Shown here piece by piece: positions 1-7,819 of a stretch of DNA of 64,000 nt (the stretch's first letter is position 1; every line of letters begins with the position of its first letter). The notes below the pieces were generated by a model. The model made no database searches and was not told the DNA's origin. It was given only the letters and a program-made list of their open reading frames with translations. Origin of the DNA: UBA6107 sp964459385 (lineage in GTDB: Bacteria > Chloroflexota > Anaerolineae > Anaerolineales > Anaerolineaceae); assembly GCA_964459385.1 (NCBI GenBank), contig CAYWLG010000002.1, positions 62,001-126,000 on the forward strand, read 5' to 3'. Made by a program: the position numbers and the translations under genes.

Positions 1-606
1 GATAGCGGCAATGACTTTGAACGCGAGAAACAGATTTACAGCTATTACTACGATGCGCAGAAAAGCATCTTGCAGGGATACATTGATGTGGCGAAAGGCG
101 CCATTGACCGCTCCCTGCAGCGGGCAGATTTTGTTCAAAAAGTAGCTGCGGGTATCGGCACGATTTACACCGGCGTGATCGGGATATCCTTTTCCCTAGA
201 AGCAGGCAAAATTAATTTTCCCATTACCGGGCTCCTACCACCGATCTTTTTAGGGCTTTCCTTCTTCACTGCTTCGATCTACACCTCATTCCTCACGCAC
301 GTGGATGACACGATTCCTGACAAAAGCGATCAACTGATTCAGAGCAATCTCGATGCGCAGCGCAACACCTTCATCAACTGGTGCTCCAAAACAGTGGAAG
401 ATAGAGCCGAGTTCCTTCAAGCGGCCGTGGTGTCGATGGGCCTTGGCATCATTTCTCTGCCGCTCCCCTACATCTTCAACACAAGTAATTTGCCACAGCA
501 AACGCCAAACGCAATTACCAATATCTTCTTTCTTGCACTGGCCATTGGCATAATATTGATCGCTGCAACTTTACTGTTGTCCAGGCTATTCACTAAACAC
601 AGATAA
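1..606 (+). CDS. Membrane protein, C-terminal part (start lies left of the window)
   Basis: The reading frame is open from base 1, so the gene begins outside the window; an internal TTG at 70 is not needed as a start. The visible 201 residues hold a charged, Tyr-rich N-terminal stretch (EREKQIYSYYYDAQK), then four hydrophobic segments in two pairs: two close together before the HVDDTIPDK loop and two at the C-terminal end, finishing in a basic tail (LFTKHR). I do not recognise the family. The arrangement resembles small four-helix inner-membrane proteins of unknown role. It is followed by 370 bp without a gene and then the partition module, so it may mark the edge of an inserted element. Confidence 0.7.
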   Translation, partial: DSGNDFEREKQIYSYYYDAQKSILQGYIDVAKGAIDRSLQRADFVQKVAAGIGTIYTGVIGISFSLEAGKINFPITGLLPPIFLGLSFFTASIYTSFLTHVDDTIPDKSDQLIQSNLDAQRNTFINWCSKTVEDRAEFLQAAVVSMGLGIISLPLPYIFNTSNLPQQTPNAITNIFFLALAIGIILIAATLLLSRLFTKHR

Positions 607-979
607 AAATTCATTAACCTTTCCGTGAATTTCTTCCCACGAAATTAGGCTCTGGAACACCTTTCCTGAGCGATACTTGACCGCGCCGATCTGCATTATC
701 AACCGCTTCAACGATCCGTAACCGCGGTTACACTTTTAACACGTTTTCTCACAATTTACTTTCCTTTTTCCGTCCCACGAGTAAATACTCCAATCCGGGC
801 AGTTTCTTCGCTCTCCGCCCCTTGGAATCCGTATAGGGGCGACCCTAAATATATTATCTCAAAATAGTCAGGGGCGACCCTTGTTTATTACCGATTTATT
901 TCCTATAATTACTGAGGCGACCCTTAGTCGAAATTAATTTGCAGGTAAGTGGGCTTCAATTGAAAGGAAAAGTGAGCAG
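607..979. promoter_or_regulatory. Upstream region of parA with palindrome and short direct repeats
   Basis: No gene is visible here. The stretch holds a perfect 14-bp palindrome GTAACCGCGGTTAC at 718-731 and three copies of (G/A)GGCGACCCT at 837-846, 872-881 and 915-924, spaced 35 and 43 bp, in an AT-rich background just before parA. A ribosome-binding site AAGGAAA lies 10-15 bp before the GTG start at 980. Such repeats before a parA gene typically serve as operator or centromere sites for the partner DNA-binding protein. That role is inferred here. Confidence 0.5.
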
Positions 980-1762
980 GTGAAGATCGTGGCGCTGGCC
1001 AATCAAAAAGGAGGGGTGGGCAAGACCACTTCGGCCGTCACACTGGCGGCCGGGCTGGCGCGTCACAGGCTGCGTACCCTGCTAGTGGACCTCGATCCGC
1101 AGGGGCACGTGGCGCTCTCCTTCGGGCTCGAAAAGTCCGCCGCCCTCTATCATTTTCTGGCCCTGGCGGAACCGCTGGCTGATCTGGTAGTCCCGGCCCG
1201 TCCGCGCCTGGATATCCTCGCCGGCGACCGCAGCACCGAGAAGATCAAGCACCTCATCACCCGCATGCAGTTTCAAGATTCCATTCTGCGTGAGCGCCTC
1301 GACGACTGCGGTTATGACGTTGTTGTGCTCGATCTGGCCCCTTCGCTGGACGTGCTGCACCGCAATGGGCTCTTCGCCAGCGATTGGGTGATCTTGCCCA
1401 CCCGCCTCGAAGCCCTCTCGCTTGACGGGGTAAGAGAGGTGATCCTGCTGCTGGCAGAATTAAACGAGTCGCAAAAGTGTAACCACGGTTACACTATTTT
1501 GCCCACTTTCTTCGATCGCATCCCGCGCGATACACTGGTGCAGTTCCGCGAGCTGACCCGACTGTTTGGGTCGCACGTTTGGCCGCCCATCCCGCAGGAT
1601 GCGCAGGTGCGCGAGGCGGTGGCCGCCGGCAAGACGCTCTGGGAACTGCCGCGTTCCAGCCCGGCGCTGGATGGATTCAAGAGTGGGCGGCAAATGTTGG
1701 GCGGCTACAAACAGGTTCTGGAACGGTTGTTGGAGGTGGTGAATGGCGAAAAAGAAGAGTGA
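980..1762 (+). CDS. parA: ParA-family partition ATPase
   Basis: The 260-residue protein is a deviant-Walker P-loop ATPase. It has KGGVGKTT at residues 10-17 with the signature Lys10, LLVDLDPQG (A' motif, Asp37/Asp39) and VVVLDLAPS near residue 115. Proteins of this family bind the nucleoid in the ATP form and move plasmid or chromosomal cargo bound by a ParB-like partner. The length and lack of an N-terminal HTH fit the small (type Ib/Soj-like) group. The start is GTG with an upstream AAGGAAA. It overlaps the next gene by 20 nt, so the two are translated together. A GTAACC-AC-GGTTAC palindrome lies inside the gene at 1481-1494. The gene is more likely an integrated-plasmid-type system than the main chromosomal parAB, because the partner is not a full-length ParB. 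Confidence 0.9.
   Translation: MKIVALANQKGGVGKTTSAVTLAAGLARHRLRTLLVDLDPQGHVALSFGLEKSAALYHFLALAEPLADLVVPARPRLDILAGDRSTEKIKHLITRMQFQDSILRERLDDCGYDVVVLDLAPSLDVLHRNGLFASDWVILPTRLEALSLDGVREVILLLAELNESQKCNHGYTILPTFFDRIPRDTLVQFRELTRLFGSHVWPPIPQDAQVREAVAAGKTLWELPRSSPALDGFKSGRQMLGGYKQVLERLLEVVNGEKEE
1477..1494. repeat. 18-bp palindrome inside parA
   Basis: GTGTAACC-AC-GGTTACAC is a perfect 8-bp inverted repeat around AC. It matches the palindrome upstream of parA (718-731) except for one central base. It may be a binding site for the small partner protein; it could also be coincidental coding sequence. Confidence 0.4.
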
Positions 1763-2153
1763 AACAACAGCACTTGATCCAGTGGTAGCCAACTTGCTCG
1801 GCGGCATGGAACAGCGCCAGCAAGAGGCACAGTTGCCGCGCAAAGAGCGTGAACGCCTGGTGAAGGAGCGCAACAAGATCAAGGCCCGCCGTGAACAGCG
1901 CGTCACCTATGACCTGCCTCCCCAGATCCGTGCGGCGGTGATGCAGCTTTCTGATTCGCTGCGCATTCCGGCCAGCCAACTGGCCACTCTGGCGTTGGCC
2001 AGATTCTTGAACGAGTATGAAGCCGGAAAGATTGATCTGAGCGAATACAAGCAGCCCTCGCACAGTCCGCGTTATGATTGGAATCTGGTCTTTCCCGATT
2101 CACTGGTGCCCCGATCAAAAGGGAAAAAGAAGAGTGGGGATTCTTCCAAGTAG
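1743..2153 (+). CDS. Small DNA-binding partner of ParA (probable ribbon-helix-helix)
   Basis: A 136-residue, highly charged protein. The N-terminal half is Lys/Arg/Glu-rich and coiled (QRQQEAQLPRKERERLVKERNKIKARREQ). The second part, RVTYDLPPQIRAAVMQLSDSLRIPASQLATLALARFLNEY (about residues 53-93), has the pattern of a ribbon-helix-helix domain: a short beta strand followed by two helices, the second beginning with IPASQLA. RHH proteins partner ParA in type Ib partition systems and bind arrays of short repeats. The gene overlaps parA by 20 nt, and several repeat families lie directly up- and downstream, which supports a centromere-binding role. The family call is by pattern only. Confidence 0.6.
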   Translation: MAKKKSETTALDPVVANLLGGMEQRQQEAQLPRKERERLVKERNKIKARREQRVTYDLPPQIRAAVMQLSDSLRIPASQLATLALARFLNEYEAGKIDLSEYKQPSHSPRYDWNLVFPDSLVPRSKGKKKSGDSSK

Positions 2154-2192
2154 TTTAAAGTCGTTAATTAAGTAGTGAATAGAAACAGGTGC

Positions 2193-2400
2193 TTTTTTTG
2201 CACTCAGGAGAGAGGCATTCTTTGCACTCAATCCAGAGACCTTTTTTGCACGCTGGCGCCCTTAAGGCAGTTCTTGCCTTTTGGCCAGAAGGAGAAATTT
2301 TCTCTTAGGCCGGACGGCAAAAAATGTCAACAGGCCAGCTTGCAGAATTTGCTGTAAGGCCTAAATGCATAAATTGCCTTTTGGCCTGAATGTAATATTT
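2193..2400. repeat. Iteron-like region: three 24-bp-spaced TTTGCAC and five 25-bp tandem units
   Basis: TTTGCAC occurs at 2197, 2221 and 2245, exactly 24 bp apart. It is followed by five imperfect 25-bp units from 2276 to 2400 with GGCC at fixed positions 2283, 2308, 2333, 2358 and 2383 and a GCANAATTT-like end in most units. TTGCCTTTTGGCC occurs identically at 2274 and 2374. The region has no convincing gene. The helical-turn-like spacing is typical of iterons or a partition centromere. Confidence 0.6.
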
Positions 2401-2438
2401 GCATTCTTGATCTTTTTGAAATATGCCATAATAAGCTC

Positions 2439-2819
2439 ATGCCCGCTTTAAAGCGCTTTTTCTTTTCCACACTGTTTCGCCTGGCAAAAAGTCATACGGG
2501 TGGCACTTTGTTTCGCTGGAGTTTTGTGCACATGAATCGTTTGCTTCCCATAAATCGAATTTATGAATCGGAGCAGGTGGTAGCCTTCGCGCACCCGCAG
2601 CCGGCTTATCGCTTTCATTTCTTGATCCTACCCAAACGGGACATCCCTTCTTTGCTGGCGCTCAGCGGGCAGGAAGCGGACCTCTTGTCGGATGTGATCC
2701 GTGCCACGCAGGAGATCGTATGCAAAAATCATCTGCAAGAGATCGGCTATCGACTGGTGGTTAACGGCGGCTCAAATCAGCAAGTGCCGATCCTCCATTT
2801 TCATTTGATCGCGGATTAA
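2439..2819 (+). CDS. HIT-family protein with incomplete histidine triad
   Basis: The 126-residue protein ends in QQVPILHFHLIAD, the position of the histidine triad (HxHxH) in HIT nucleotide hydrolases and transferases. Only the last two histidines are present; the first is Ile, though the His that normally acts as nucleophile (middle of the triad) is kept. The body (ESEQVVAFAHPQPAYRFHFLILPKRDIPSLLAL) is the usual HIT beta-sheet. The zinc CxxC pair of HINT proteins is absent, and about 30 hydrophobic/basic residues precede the domain. A CATAAT -10-like box lies six bases before the ATG without a Shine-Dalgarno, suggesting a leaderless message. The substrate is unknown. Confidence 0.75.
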   Translation: MPALKRFFFSTLFRLAKSHTGGTLFRWSFVHMNRLLPINRIYESEQVVAFAHPQPAYRFHFLILPKRDIPSLLALSGQEADLLSDVIRATQEIVCKNHLQEIGYRLVVNGGSNQQVPILHFHLIAD

Positions 2820-2821
2820 AA

Positions 2822-2853
2822 AGTAACCGCGGCGCATCGACACCGCGGTTACT
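2822..2853. terminator. 11-bp inverted repeat between convergent genes
   Basis: AGTAACCGCGG and its exact complement CCGCGGTTACT surround a 10-base loop between the HIT gene and the convergent PPOX gene. It can act as a two-way stem-loop. It also contains the half-sites of the GTAACC palindromes found near parA. There is no long T run, so terminator function is uncertain. Confidence 0.45.
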
Positions 2854-2870
2854 ATTCCAGCTTTGTGAGT

Positions 2871-3263
2871 TTAGAGCGACTTGGGGGTCACTTTAATGAA
2901 CACCCGCTTCTTGCGCTGCATGCGCGAGAAAAGGTTGGTCAGGCGCGAAATGGGGCCATATTTTTCATCGAACAGCTGCTTGATGGCTTTCAGGCTCTCC
3001 TCGGACTCCACAAACGAACCTTCGGCATCGAACCAGTTGCCAATTATTTGCCCGTCCATCTTGCAGGGGGCGACCTTCATATCGCCGTTGTGCCGCAGTC
3101 GTTTGACCTTGCCTGAGTCGCCACGGGTGAGGATGTAGTAGACGCCACCCGATTCTACAAACCAGACCGGGGTGCGCACGCCTTCGCCGGAGCGGCGGAA
3201 GGTCTCGACATTGATGTATTTCAGAGAGTCTTGAATCGAATTGCTCGATAGGGATTGTGCCAT
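2871..3263 (-). CDS. PPOX-class flavin/F420-dependent protein
   Basis: The 130-residue protein (from the second Met, MAQSLSSN) has the split-barrel pattern of pyridoxamine-phosphate-oxidase-like proteins: KYINVETFRRSGEGVRTPVWFVESGGVYYILTRGDSGKVKRLRHNGDMKVAPC. This text closely follows the F420-binding PPOX subgroup (Rv2061-like), which reduces organic substrates with a deazaflavin or binds FMN. The start at 3263 is chosen because AAGGAGGT lies 8 bases upstream; a longer frame to 3284 would place this site inside the gene. The basic C-terminal tail (RMQRKKRVFIKVTPK) is as expected. It is convergent with the HIT gene and stands alone. Confidence 0.8.
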   Translation of the reverse strand: MAQSLSSNSIQDSLKYINVETFRRSGEGVRTPVWFVESGGVYYILTRGDSGKVKRLRHNGDMKVAPCKMDGQIIGNWFDAEGSFVESEESLKAIKQLFDEKYGPISRLTNLFSRMQRKKRVFIKVTPKSL

Positions 3264-3471
3264 GCGGTTATACCTCCTTATCAATCATCCTATTCGTTTT
3301 AATCATAGTCGCATTCTCTCTGTTTTTCATTAGAAATGCAGCAAGAATCCGCATCTGATCAACTCAAAGGCGAACACATTTGTAATGGTATGAACTTGTG
3401 GGGTAGAGGATTGGAAGCAGAAAACAAGGCCCCGGTCTGTGGGGTTGTAGGGTATATTGCGTATAGGTTAA

Positions 3472-4077
3472 TTACTGCAAAATACCATGTAAAAAGATCT
3501 CGATCTGGTCTTGCAGGGCGGCCGGCATGGTCTGGGGATCCGGGGTGCGGCCCAGCATCATCTCGGTGGTATGAAAAGAGTAGAAGAGACCAAAGAAAGC
3601 GCGCAGCACACTGTCGGCCGGGAACTGCCTGACGGTCCCCGAATCGCGCGTAATGCGTGTAGCAAAGCGCTCCAGCCGCGGAGCTACATCGGCATAGCTG
3701 GCCTTGAGGTGTTTGCCCTGAAATTCGACCACATCAATGAACACCAGTTTCACCAGGTCGGGGCGGGCCGAAAGGGCAGTGACCATGCGCCGGGCGGCAG
3801 TGCGCACCAGTTCCTCAGCGTCTTTGCCCTGCGAGTTTTCCAGCGCCAGCAGGAGCAGCAGGTAGGGGTTATAGGCTTCAAAAACGGCGCTGAAAAGGTC
3901 GTCTTTGCTGGGGTAGTGGGTATAAAGCGAGCCCAGCGCCATGCCCGATTCTTTGGCGATTTGGCGCATGGTGGTGCCGTGAAAGCCCTGTTCGAGAAAG
4001 AGGCGATGGGCCGCACCGATCAGTTCCTGACGCGCGTGGACGGGGTTGGGTTTCTTTTCATCTGAACGATCGTTCAT
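3472..4077 (-). CDS. TetR-family transcriptional regulator
   Basis: The 201-residue protein has a TetR N-terminal helix-turn-helix (LIGAAHRLFLEQGFHGTTMRQIAKESGMALGSLYTHYPSKDDLF, about residues 20-63) and a variable ligand-binding C-terminus. It is transcribed away from the alpha/beta hydrolase and CruF genes and probably represses them and itself. The perfect palindrome TGAACGATCGTTCA (4063-4076) includes its own start codon and is a likely operator. The ligand is unknown. Confidence 0.88.
   Translation of the reverse strand: MNDRSDEKKPNPVHARQELIGAAHRLFLEQGFHGTTMRQIAKESGMALGSLYTHYPSKDDLFSAVFEAYNPYLLLLLALENSQGKDAEELVRTAARRMVTALSARPDLVKLVFIDVVEFQGKHLKASYADVAPRLERFATRITRDSGTVRQFPADSVLRAFFGLFYSFHTTEMMLGRTPDPQTMPAALQDQIEIFLHGILQ
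4063..4076. promoter_or_regulatory. Putative TetR operator palindrome
   Basis: TGAACGATCGTTCA is a perfect 14-bp inverted repeat. It covers codons 1-5 of the TetR gene and sits about 90 bp before the divergent hydrolase start. The length and divergent context fit a TetR dimer site; binding is inferred. Confidence 0.5.
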
Positions 4078-4163
4078 ATTTCACTGCCTGATTGAGTTTG
4101 TCTGCGCTTGGGCAGAGTATACTTGAATTGGTTAAATTATATTGTGAAAGACGGGATACCGCT

Positions 4164-5018
4164 ATGACGATTGACAGCAAAAGGGAGCTTTACTTTGAAT
4201 CCGCCGGCCCGGCAGACGCGCCGACCATTGTTTTCTTACACGCGGGTGGGGTGAGTGGCTGGATGTGGCAGTCACAAGTTGAGGCACTCTCGCAGCAGTA
4301 CCACATTCTGGTGCCCGACCTGCCGGAGCAGGGCGAAAGCCTGGCCGTGGCCCCCTTTACACATGCCTTCGCCGCCGAAAAGGTGGCCGGGCTGATCCGG
4401 GCACAGGCCCACGGCGGCAAAGCCCATGTGGTGGGCCTTTCTGAAGGGGCTCAGGTGACGGTGGCCCTGCTGGCTTCTCACCCGGAGGTGATGCGCAGCG
4501 CGCTGGTCAGCAGCGCCATTTTACGTCAGCTGCCCGGCAGTTGGATGTACACCCGCGCGATGTTCGTCTGGTCTTACCGTCTGGCGATGGCGCCCTTCAA
4601 GAAGAACGACGCCTGGATCCGCCTCAATATGCGTTACAGCGCCGGCATTGGCGAGGCCTATTTCCCCCAGTTCAAAAGATCCTTTCAGCAGACCACTGAA
4701 GACGGTTTTGCCAACTTGATGACCGAAGCCATGCAGTTTCGCCTGCCGCAGGGGCTCGAAAAGGCTGACCTGCCTGTGCTGGTGATCGCTGGCAGCAAAG
4801 AATACGCCCAGATGCGCCAGTCGGCGCTCGATCTGCTGGCCGTGCTGCCCAATGCCCGCGGGGCGCTGCTTTCGCTTGGCCCCCAAGCCAGCCTGGCGCA
4901 GGAACACAATTGGGCCCTCACTGATCCGGCTCTCTTTACTGCATCCGTGCATGCCTGGATCGAAGGGACGCCCTTGCCGGCACAGCTTTCACCGTTGGCA
5001 GCGGAGGCAGCCCAATGA
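4164..5018 (+). CDS. Alpha/beta-fold hydrolase
   Basis: The 284-residue protein has the oxyanion segment FLHAGGVSG (about residues 24-32), the nucleophile elbow GLSEG with Ser93, the Asp/Glu region (LVIAGSKE) and a late catalytic His in QEHNWALTDP. It belongs to the general serine hydrolase fold (esterase, lactonase or C-C hydrolase); the substrate cannot be read from sequence. The ATG at 4164 is chosen over an upstream in-frame TTG because the latter would lie in the TetR/hydrolase promoter region. It overlaps the next gene by 4 nt (ATGA), so the two form an operon, probably under the divergent TetR. Confidence 0.85.
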   Translation: MTIDSKRELYFESAGPADAPTIVFLHAGGVSGWMWQSQVEALSQQYHILVPDLPEQGESLAVAPFTHAFAAEKVAGLIRAQAHGGKAHVVGLSEGAQVTVALLASHPEVMRSALVSSAILRQLPGSWMYTRAMFVWSYRLAMAPFKKNDAWIRLNMRYSAGIGEAYFPQFKRSFQQTTEDGFANLMTEAMQFRLPQGLEKADLPVLVIAGSKEYAQMRQSALDLLAVLPNARGALLSLGPQASLAQEHNWALTDPALFTASVHAWIEGTPLPAQLSPLAAEAAQ

Positions 5019-5821
5019 AACCCTCCACCATCTTTTTGCGCAAGCTGACCATCACGCTGTGCCTGACCTATTTGCTGGTCAATTTTTCGGCGGTCTTAAA
5101 CATGGCCCTGGGCGGCAAGAACCCAGCCTGGCTGGTGATGCTGGCCACTGCGGTATGTTTTTTGTTCAGCCTTTTCCACGCCGGGCAAAGGCTGGGTCTC
5201 TGGCCCGCTCTCAGTCTGCTGGCCCTGTGTTTTGTGATCAGTCTGCTCTTTGAAAGTCTGGGGGTGGCCACCGGTTGGGTCTATGGTCCTTACCATTACA
5301 CCGACCTGCTTGGCCCGAAGTTCCTGGGTCTGGTGCCCTACATCATCCCGCTGGCCTGGTTCATGATGATGTACGCGTCCTTCGTGATCGCTCAGGTGCT
5401 GACCCCCGCCTATAAGAATCGGTTCGTTCATTTACTGGTCTGCGCAGCCGTTGCCGGGGTCGTCATGACCGCCTGGGATCTGATGATGGATCCGCTGATG
5501 GTCGCTGGAGGTCATTGGGTGTGGGAAGTCCAGGGAGCCTATTTTGGCATCCCGGTGCACAACTACATCGGTTGGTGGCTGACCACCTTTGTCACGGTGG
5601 CTTGCTTTTTGCTGCTCTGGCCGCGCCGGCAGCGTGAAGCTCAACACACGGAACCCTTGCCCGCCACTTGGGATCGCTGGGCCTATCTTAGTTATCTCAT
5701 CACCGCTGTGGGTAATGGCACGGCCGCGGTCGTGATCGGCCTGAGCGGGCCGGCAATGGTGGGCTTTTGTGCCATGCTGCCCTGGCTGCTCCTGGCCTGG
5801 TGGAAGAAAACGCCCGCCTGA
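5015..5821 (+). CDS. CruF/DUF422-type carotenoid biosynthesis membrane protein
   Basis: The 268-residue polytopic protein has about seven hydrophobic helices and the family signatures LFESLGVATGWVYGPYHYTDLLGPKFLGLVPYIIPLAWFMM, WDLMMDPLMV and WVWEVQGAYFGIPVHNYIGWW. These are characteristic of the carotenoid 1,2-hydratase-like family (CruF, bisanhydrobacterioruberin hydratase). Members hydrate the terminal double bond of acyclic carotenoids in the membrane. No other carotenoid gene is nearby; the partner is the translationally coupled hydrolase. Whether carotenoid is the true substrate here is inferred from the family. Confidence 0.85.
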   Translation: MKPSTIFLRKLTITLCLTYLLVNFSAVLNMALGGKNPAWLVMLATAVCFLFSLFHAGQRLGLWPALSLLALCFVISLLFESLGVATGWVYGPYHYTDLLGPKFLGLVPYIIPLAWFMMMYASFVIAQVLTPAYKNRFVHLLVCAAVAGVVMTAWDLMMDPLMVAGGHWVWEVQGAYFGIPVHNYIGWWLTTFVTVACFLLLWPRRQREAQHTEPLPATWDRWAYLSYLITAVGNGTAAVVIGLSGPAMVGFCAMLPWLLLAWWKKTPA

Positions 5822-5830
5822 GTAAACCGA

Positions 5831-6499
5831 TCATTTTTGTTCTGCTTGGCTTTTCAAGAAAGCGACCATCTCTGAACGGTCGTTCGCTTCGGCAATTGCC
5901 AGCGCATTCTGCCCTTCTTCATTTATGGCCTGGATATCGGCGCCGTGTTCCAACAGCAGTTTTGCCATCTCCACCTGACCGTTTTGTGCGGCCGAGTGCA
6001 GGGGTGTGAAGCCGCTCTGCTGGCGTGCATTGGCATCAGCGCCGTTTTCGAGCAGCAGCCCGGCGATCTCAAGATTCCCGCTGGCCGCCGCCGAATGCAG
6101 CGGGGTGACGTGGAAGGAATTTTGCGAAGGGGTGTCCACCTCGGCGCCAGCCTCGATCAGCAAACGCGCCGCCGTGGCCCGGCTAAAAAAGGCCGCCAGG
6201 CCCAGGGCTTGAAAGCCGTCACTCGAGAATTTGTTCAGTTCTTTGGGGTGTTCCGCCAGAATCAGCGCTACCCGGGCATCTCTGCCCAGCGCGGCCGCCT
6301 CAAAGAGGCTGAGCTCACGCTTGACCCCAGCCAAAAATTCGGCAATTTCGGGTTCACGATAATAGAGGGCAATGAGTACGCCCGAGACGCCCTGATCGTC
6401 CAGGCTGTTGGCCAAACGTGAATTTTCCAGCAACAGACGTTTGACTTCTGCGAAGTTTCCCTCTTGGATGCTCTTAAAAAACGCTTCTCTCTTTGTCAT
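5831..6499 (-). CDS. Ankyrin-repeat protein
   Basis: The 222-residue protein consists mostly of ankyrin repeats. The clearest are TPLHSAAASGNLEIAGLLLENGADANAR and TPLHSAAQNGQVEMAKLLLEHGADIQA (about residues 132-195), with two weaker repeats before and one at the end. There is no signal peptide or enzymatic domain, so it probably acts in the cytoplasm as a protein-binding scaffold. The start has a strong GGAGGAG site. It is convergent with cruF and monocistronic. Confidence 0.85.
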   Translation of the reverse strand: MTKREAFFKSIQEGNFAEVKRLLLENSRLANSLDDQGVSGVLIALYYREPEIAEFLAGVKRELSLFEAAALGRDARVALILAEHPKELNKFSSDGFQALGLAAFFSRATAARLLIEAGAEVDTPSQNSFHVTPLHSAAASGNLEIAGLLLENGADANARQQSGFTPLHSAAQNGQVEMAKLLLEHGADIQAINEEGQNALAIAEANDRSEMVAFLKSQAEQK

Positions 6500-6578
6500 C
6501 GCTCCTCCGCGTGAACTGTTCTTTTCAATATATTACCTCATCCATGTATAATTCAGCATAACTGTTTGGAGGATTGCC

Positions 6579-6998
6579 ATGCCGTTGCTCTTTGCCCGCC
6601 TTGACCCCCATGCCGTCGCCCCCAGCCGCAAGCACCCGCAGGATGCCGGGGTGGATGTTTACGCCAATGAATCGCTCACCATTCCGCCTTTTAGCTATCA
6701 GGTGGTGCATACCGGCGTGACGATGGAAATTCCGACCGGCACCATGCTCATGGTCTGGCCCAAGGGACGCAATAACCATCTCATGGGCTCCGGGGTGATC
6801 GATGCCGGTTATCAGGGCGAGATCCTCATCAAAGTGGTCAATTACTCGCTCAAATTCCTGCGCATCCGCAAAGGCGATGCCATCGGGCAGTTGGTGCACA
6901 TCCCGGTGCTGTGTGAGCCGGTCAGCGAGGTGCCTCTGGCAGAGATTCACCGCCAAACTTCCGATCGCGCCGGCAGCGGCGGTATCCATGCCACATGA
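6579..6998 (+). CDS. dut: dUTP diphosphatase (dUTPase)
   Basis: The 139-residue protein carries the five dUTPase motifs in order: DAGVDVYA (residues 22-29), PKGRNNH (61-67, usually PRSG), GVIDAGYQGEI (72-82, with catalytic-water Asp75 and Tyr78), GDAIGQLV (99-106) and the C-terminal Gly-rich arm DRAGSGGIHAT (129-139). It hydrolyses dUTP to dUMP as a trimer, keeping uracil out of DNA. Motif 2 departs from the consensus (KGRNN instead of RSGLA), so a related nucleotide specificity is possible. A TTTGGAGG site lies upstream. Confidence 0.85.
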   Translation: MPLLFARLDPHAVAPSRKHPQDAGVDVYANESLTIPPFSYQVVHTGVTMEIPTGTMLMVWPKGRNNHLMGSGVIDAGYQGEILIKVVNYSLKFLRIRKGDAIGQLVHIPVLCEPVSEVPLAEIHRQTSDRAGSGGIHAT

Positions 6999-7078
6999 GA
7001 AAAAGCACTTATTAAACAGGCGTAAAGATCTCGTCTGATCTGGTTTTCATTTCGAAAAAACTGACTATAATAAATCCT

Positions 7079-7810
7079 ATGGCATACAAAATTAAATATC
7101 CTCGCAGACGTGTGATTCGTTATATTCTCAAGAATGGCGTAGCCATGCTCTTCAATCTCACCAGCAAGTTCGAGGTGGAAGGGCGGGAGAATATTCCCAC
7201 CAGCGGGCCCTTACTGGTAGTCGGCAACCATTTTCATTTCCTTGATCCGTTGGCGATCATTCATTCGGCTCCCTGGCCGCTTGAATTTGTGGGCGGCGCA
7301 CAAACCCCCAACGCGCCCAAGACGGTGGGTTGGATCTCCAAACTTTTTGGCGTGATCCCCACCTACCGCGGTACCGGCTCGCGTGAAACCCTCAAATCTT
7401 CTGAAGAAGTGCTGCAGCAAAAAGGTATTTTAGCCATCTTCCCGGAGGGGGGCAGTTGGGCCACTGTGCTGCGCCCACCCCGACCCGGCACCAGCTTTTT
7501 GGCTTACCGCACCAACGCGCAGATTCTGCCGGTGGGTATCGACGGTCTGGTGGGTTTCTTGCCCAAGGTGCGCCGCGGCGAGAAGGTCTTTGTGCACCTC
7601 AAATATGGCAAACCCTTTGGCCCCTTCACCCGCGCGGATGGCAAACGTCCCAGCCGTGAAGAACTTGACGAGATCGGGCACATCATCATGCGCAACATCA
7701 GCCCGCTCATTCCCCCCGAGAGGCGCGGCTACTATTCTGATGACCCGGCCATTCGTGAGGCCGCCCGCGGCACCGAGATCTACCCCTGGGCCAACCTGGC
7801 TGAGGCCTGA
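7079..7810 (+). CDS. 1-acyl-glycerol-3-phosphate acyltransferase (PlsC family)
   Basis: The 243-residue protein has NHFHFLDP (HX4D, His51/Asp56), the substrate-binding segment VIPTYRGTGSRETL and FPEGG (121-125) followed by RPGTSFLAYRTNAQILPVGIDG. These are the four blocks of the PlsC acyltransferase superfamily. It should acylate lysophosphatidic acid or a similar lysolipid at the inner membrane. A TATAAT box ends seven bases before the ATG and there is no Shine-Dalgarno, pointing to a leaderless mRNA. Confidence 0.88.
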   Translation: MAYKIKYPRRRVIRYILKNGVAMLFNLTSKFEVEGRENIPTSGPLLVVGNHFHFLDPLAIIHSAPWPLEFVGGAQTPNAPKTVGWISKLFGVIPTYRGTGSRETLKSSEEVLQQKGILAIFPEGGSWATVLRPPRPGTSFLAYRTNAQILPVGIDGLVGFLPKVRRGEKVFVHLKYGKPFGPFTRADGKRPSREELDEIGHIIMRNISPLIPPERRGYYSDDPAIREAARGTEIYPWANLAEA

Positions 7811-7819
7811 TTTTAGCAG

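Noticed and set aside
2175..2357. 60-codon frame in the iteron region
   Set aside because: Cys/Leu-rich text produced by the direct repeats, without a ribosome site; the repeat phasing explains the sequence better.
5874..5889. TGAACGGTCGTTCG resembling the TetR operator
   Set aside because: One arm is imperfect and the site is in the 3' end of the ankyrin gene, where it encodes NDRSE; probably chance.
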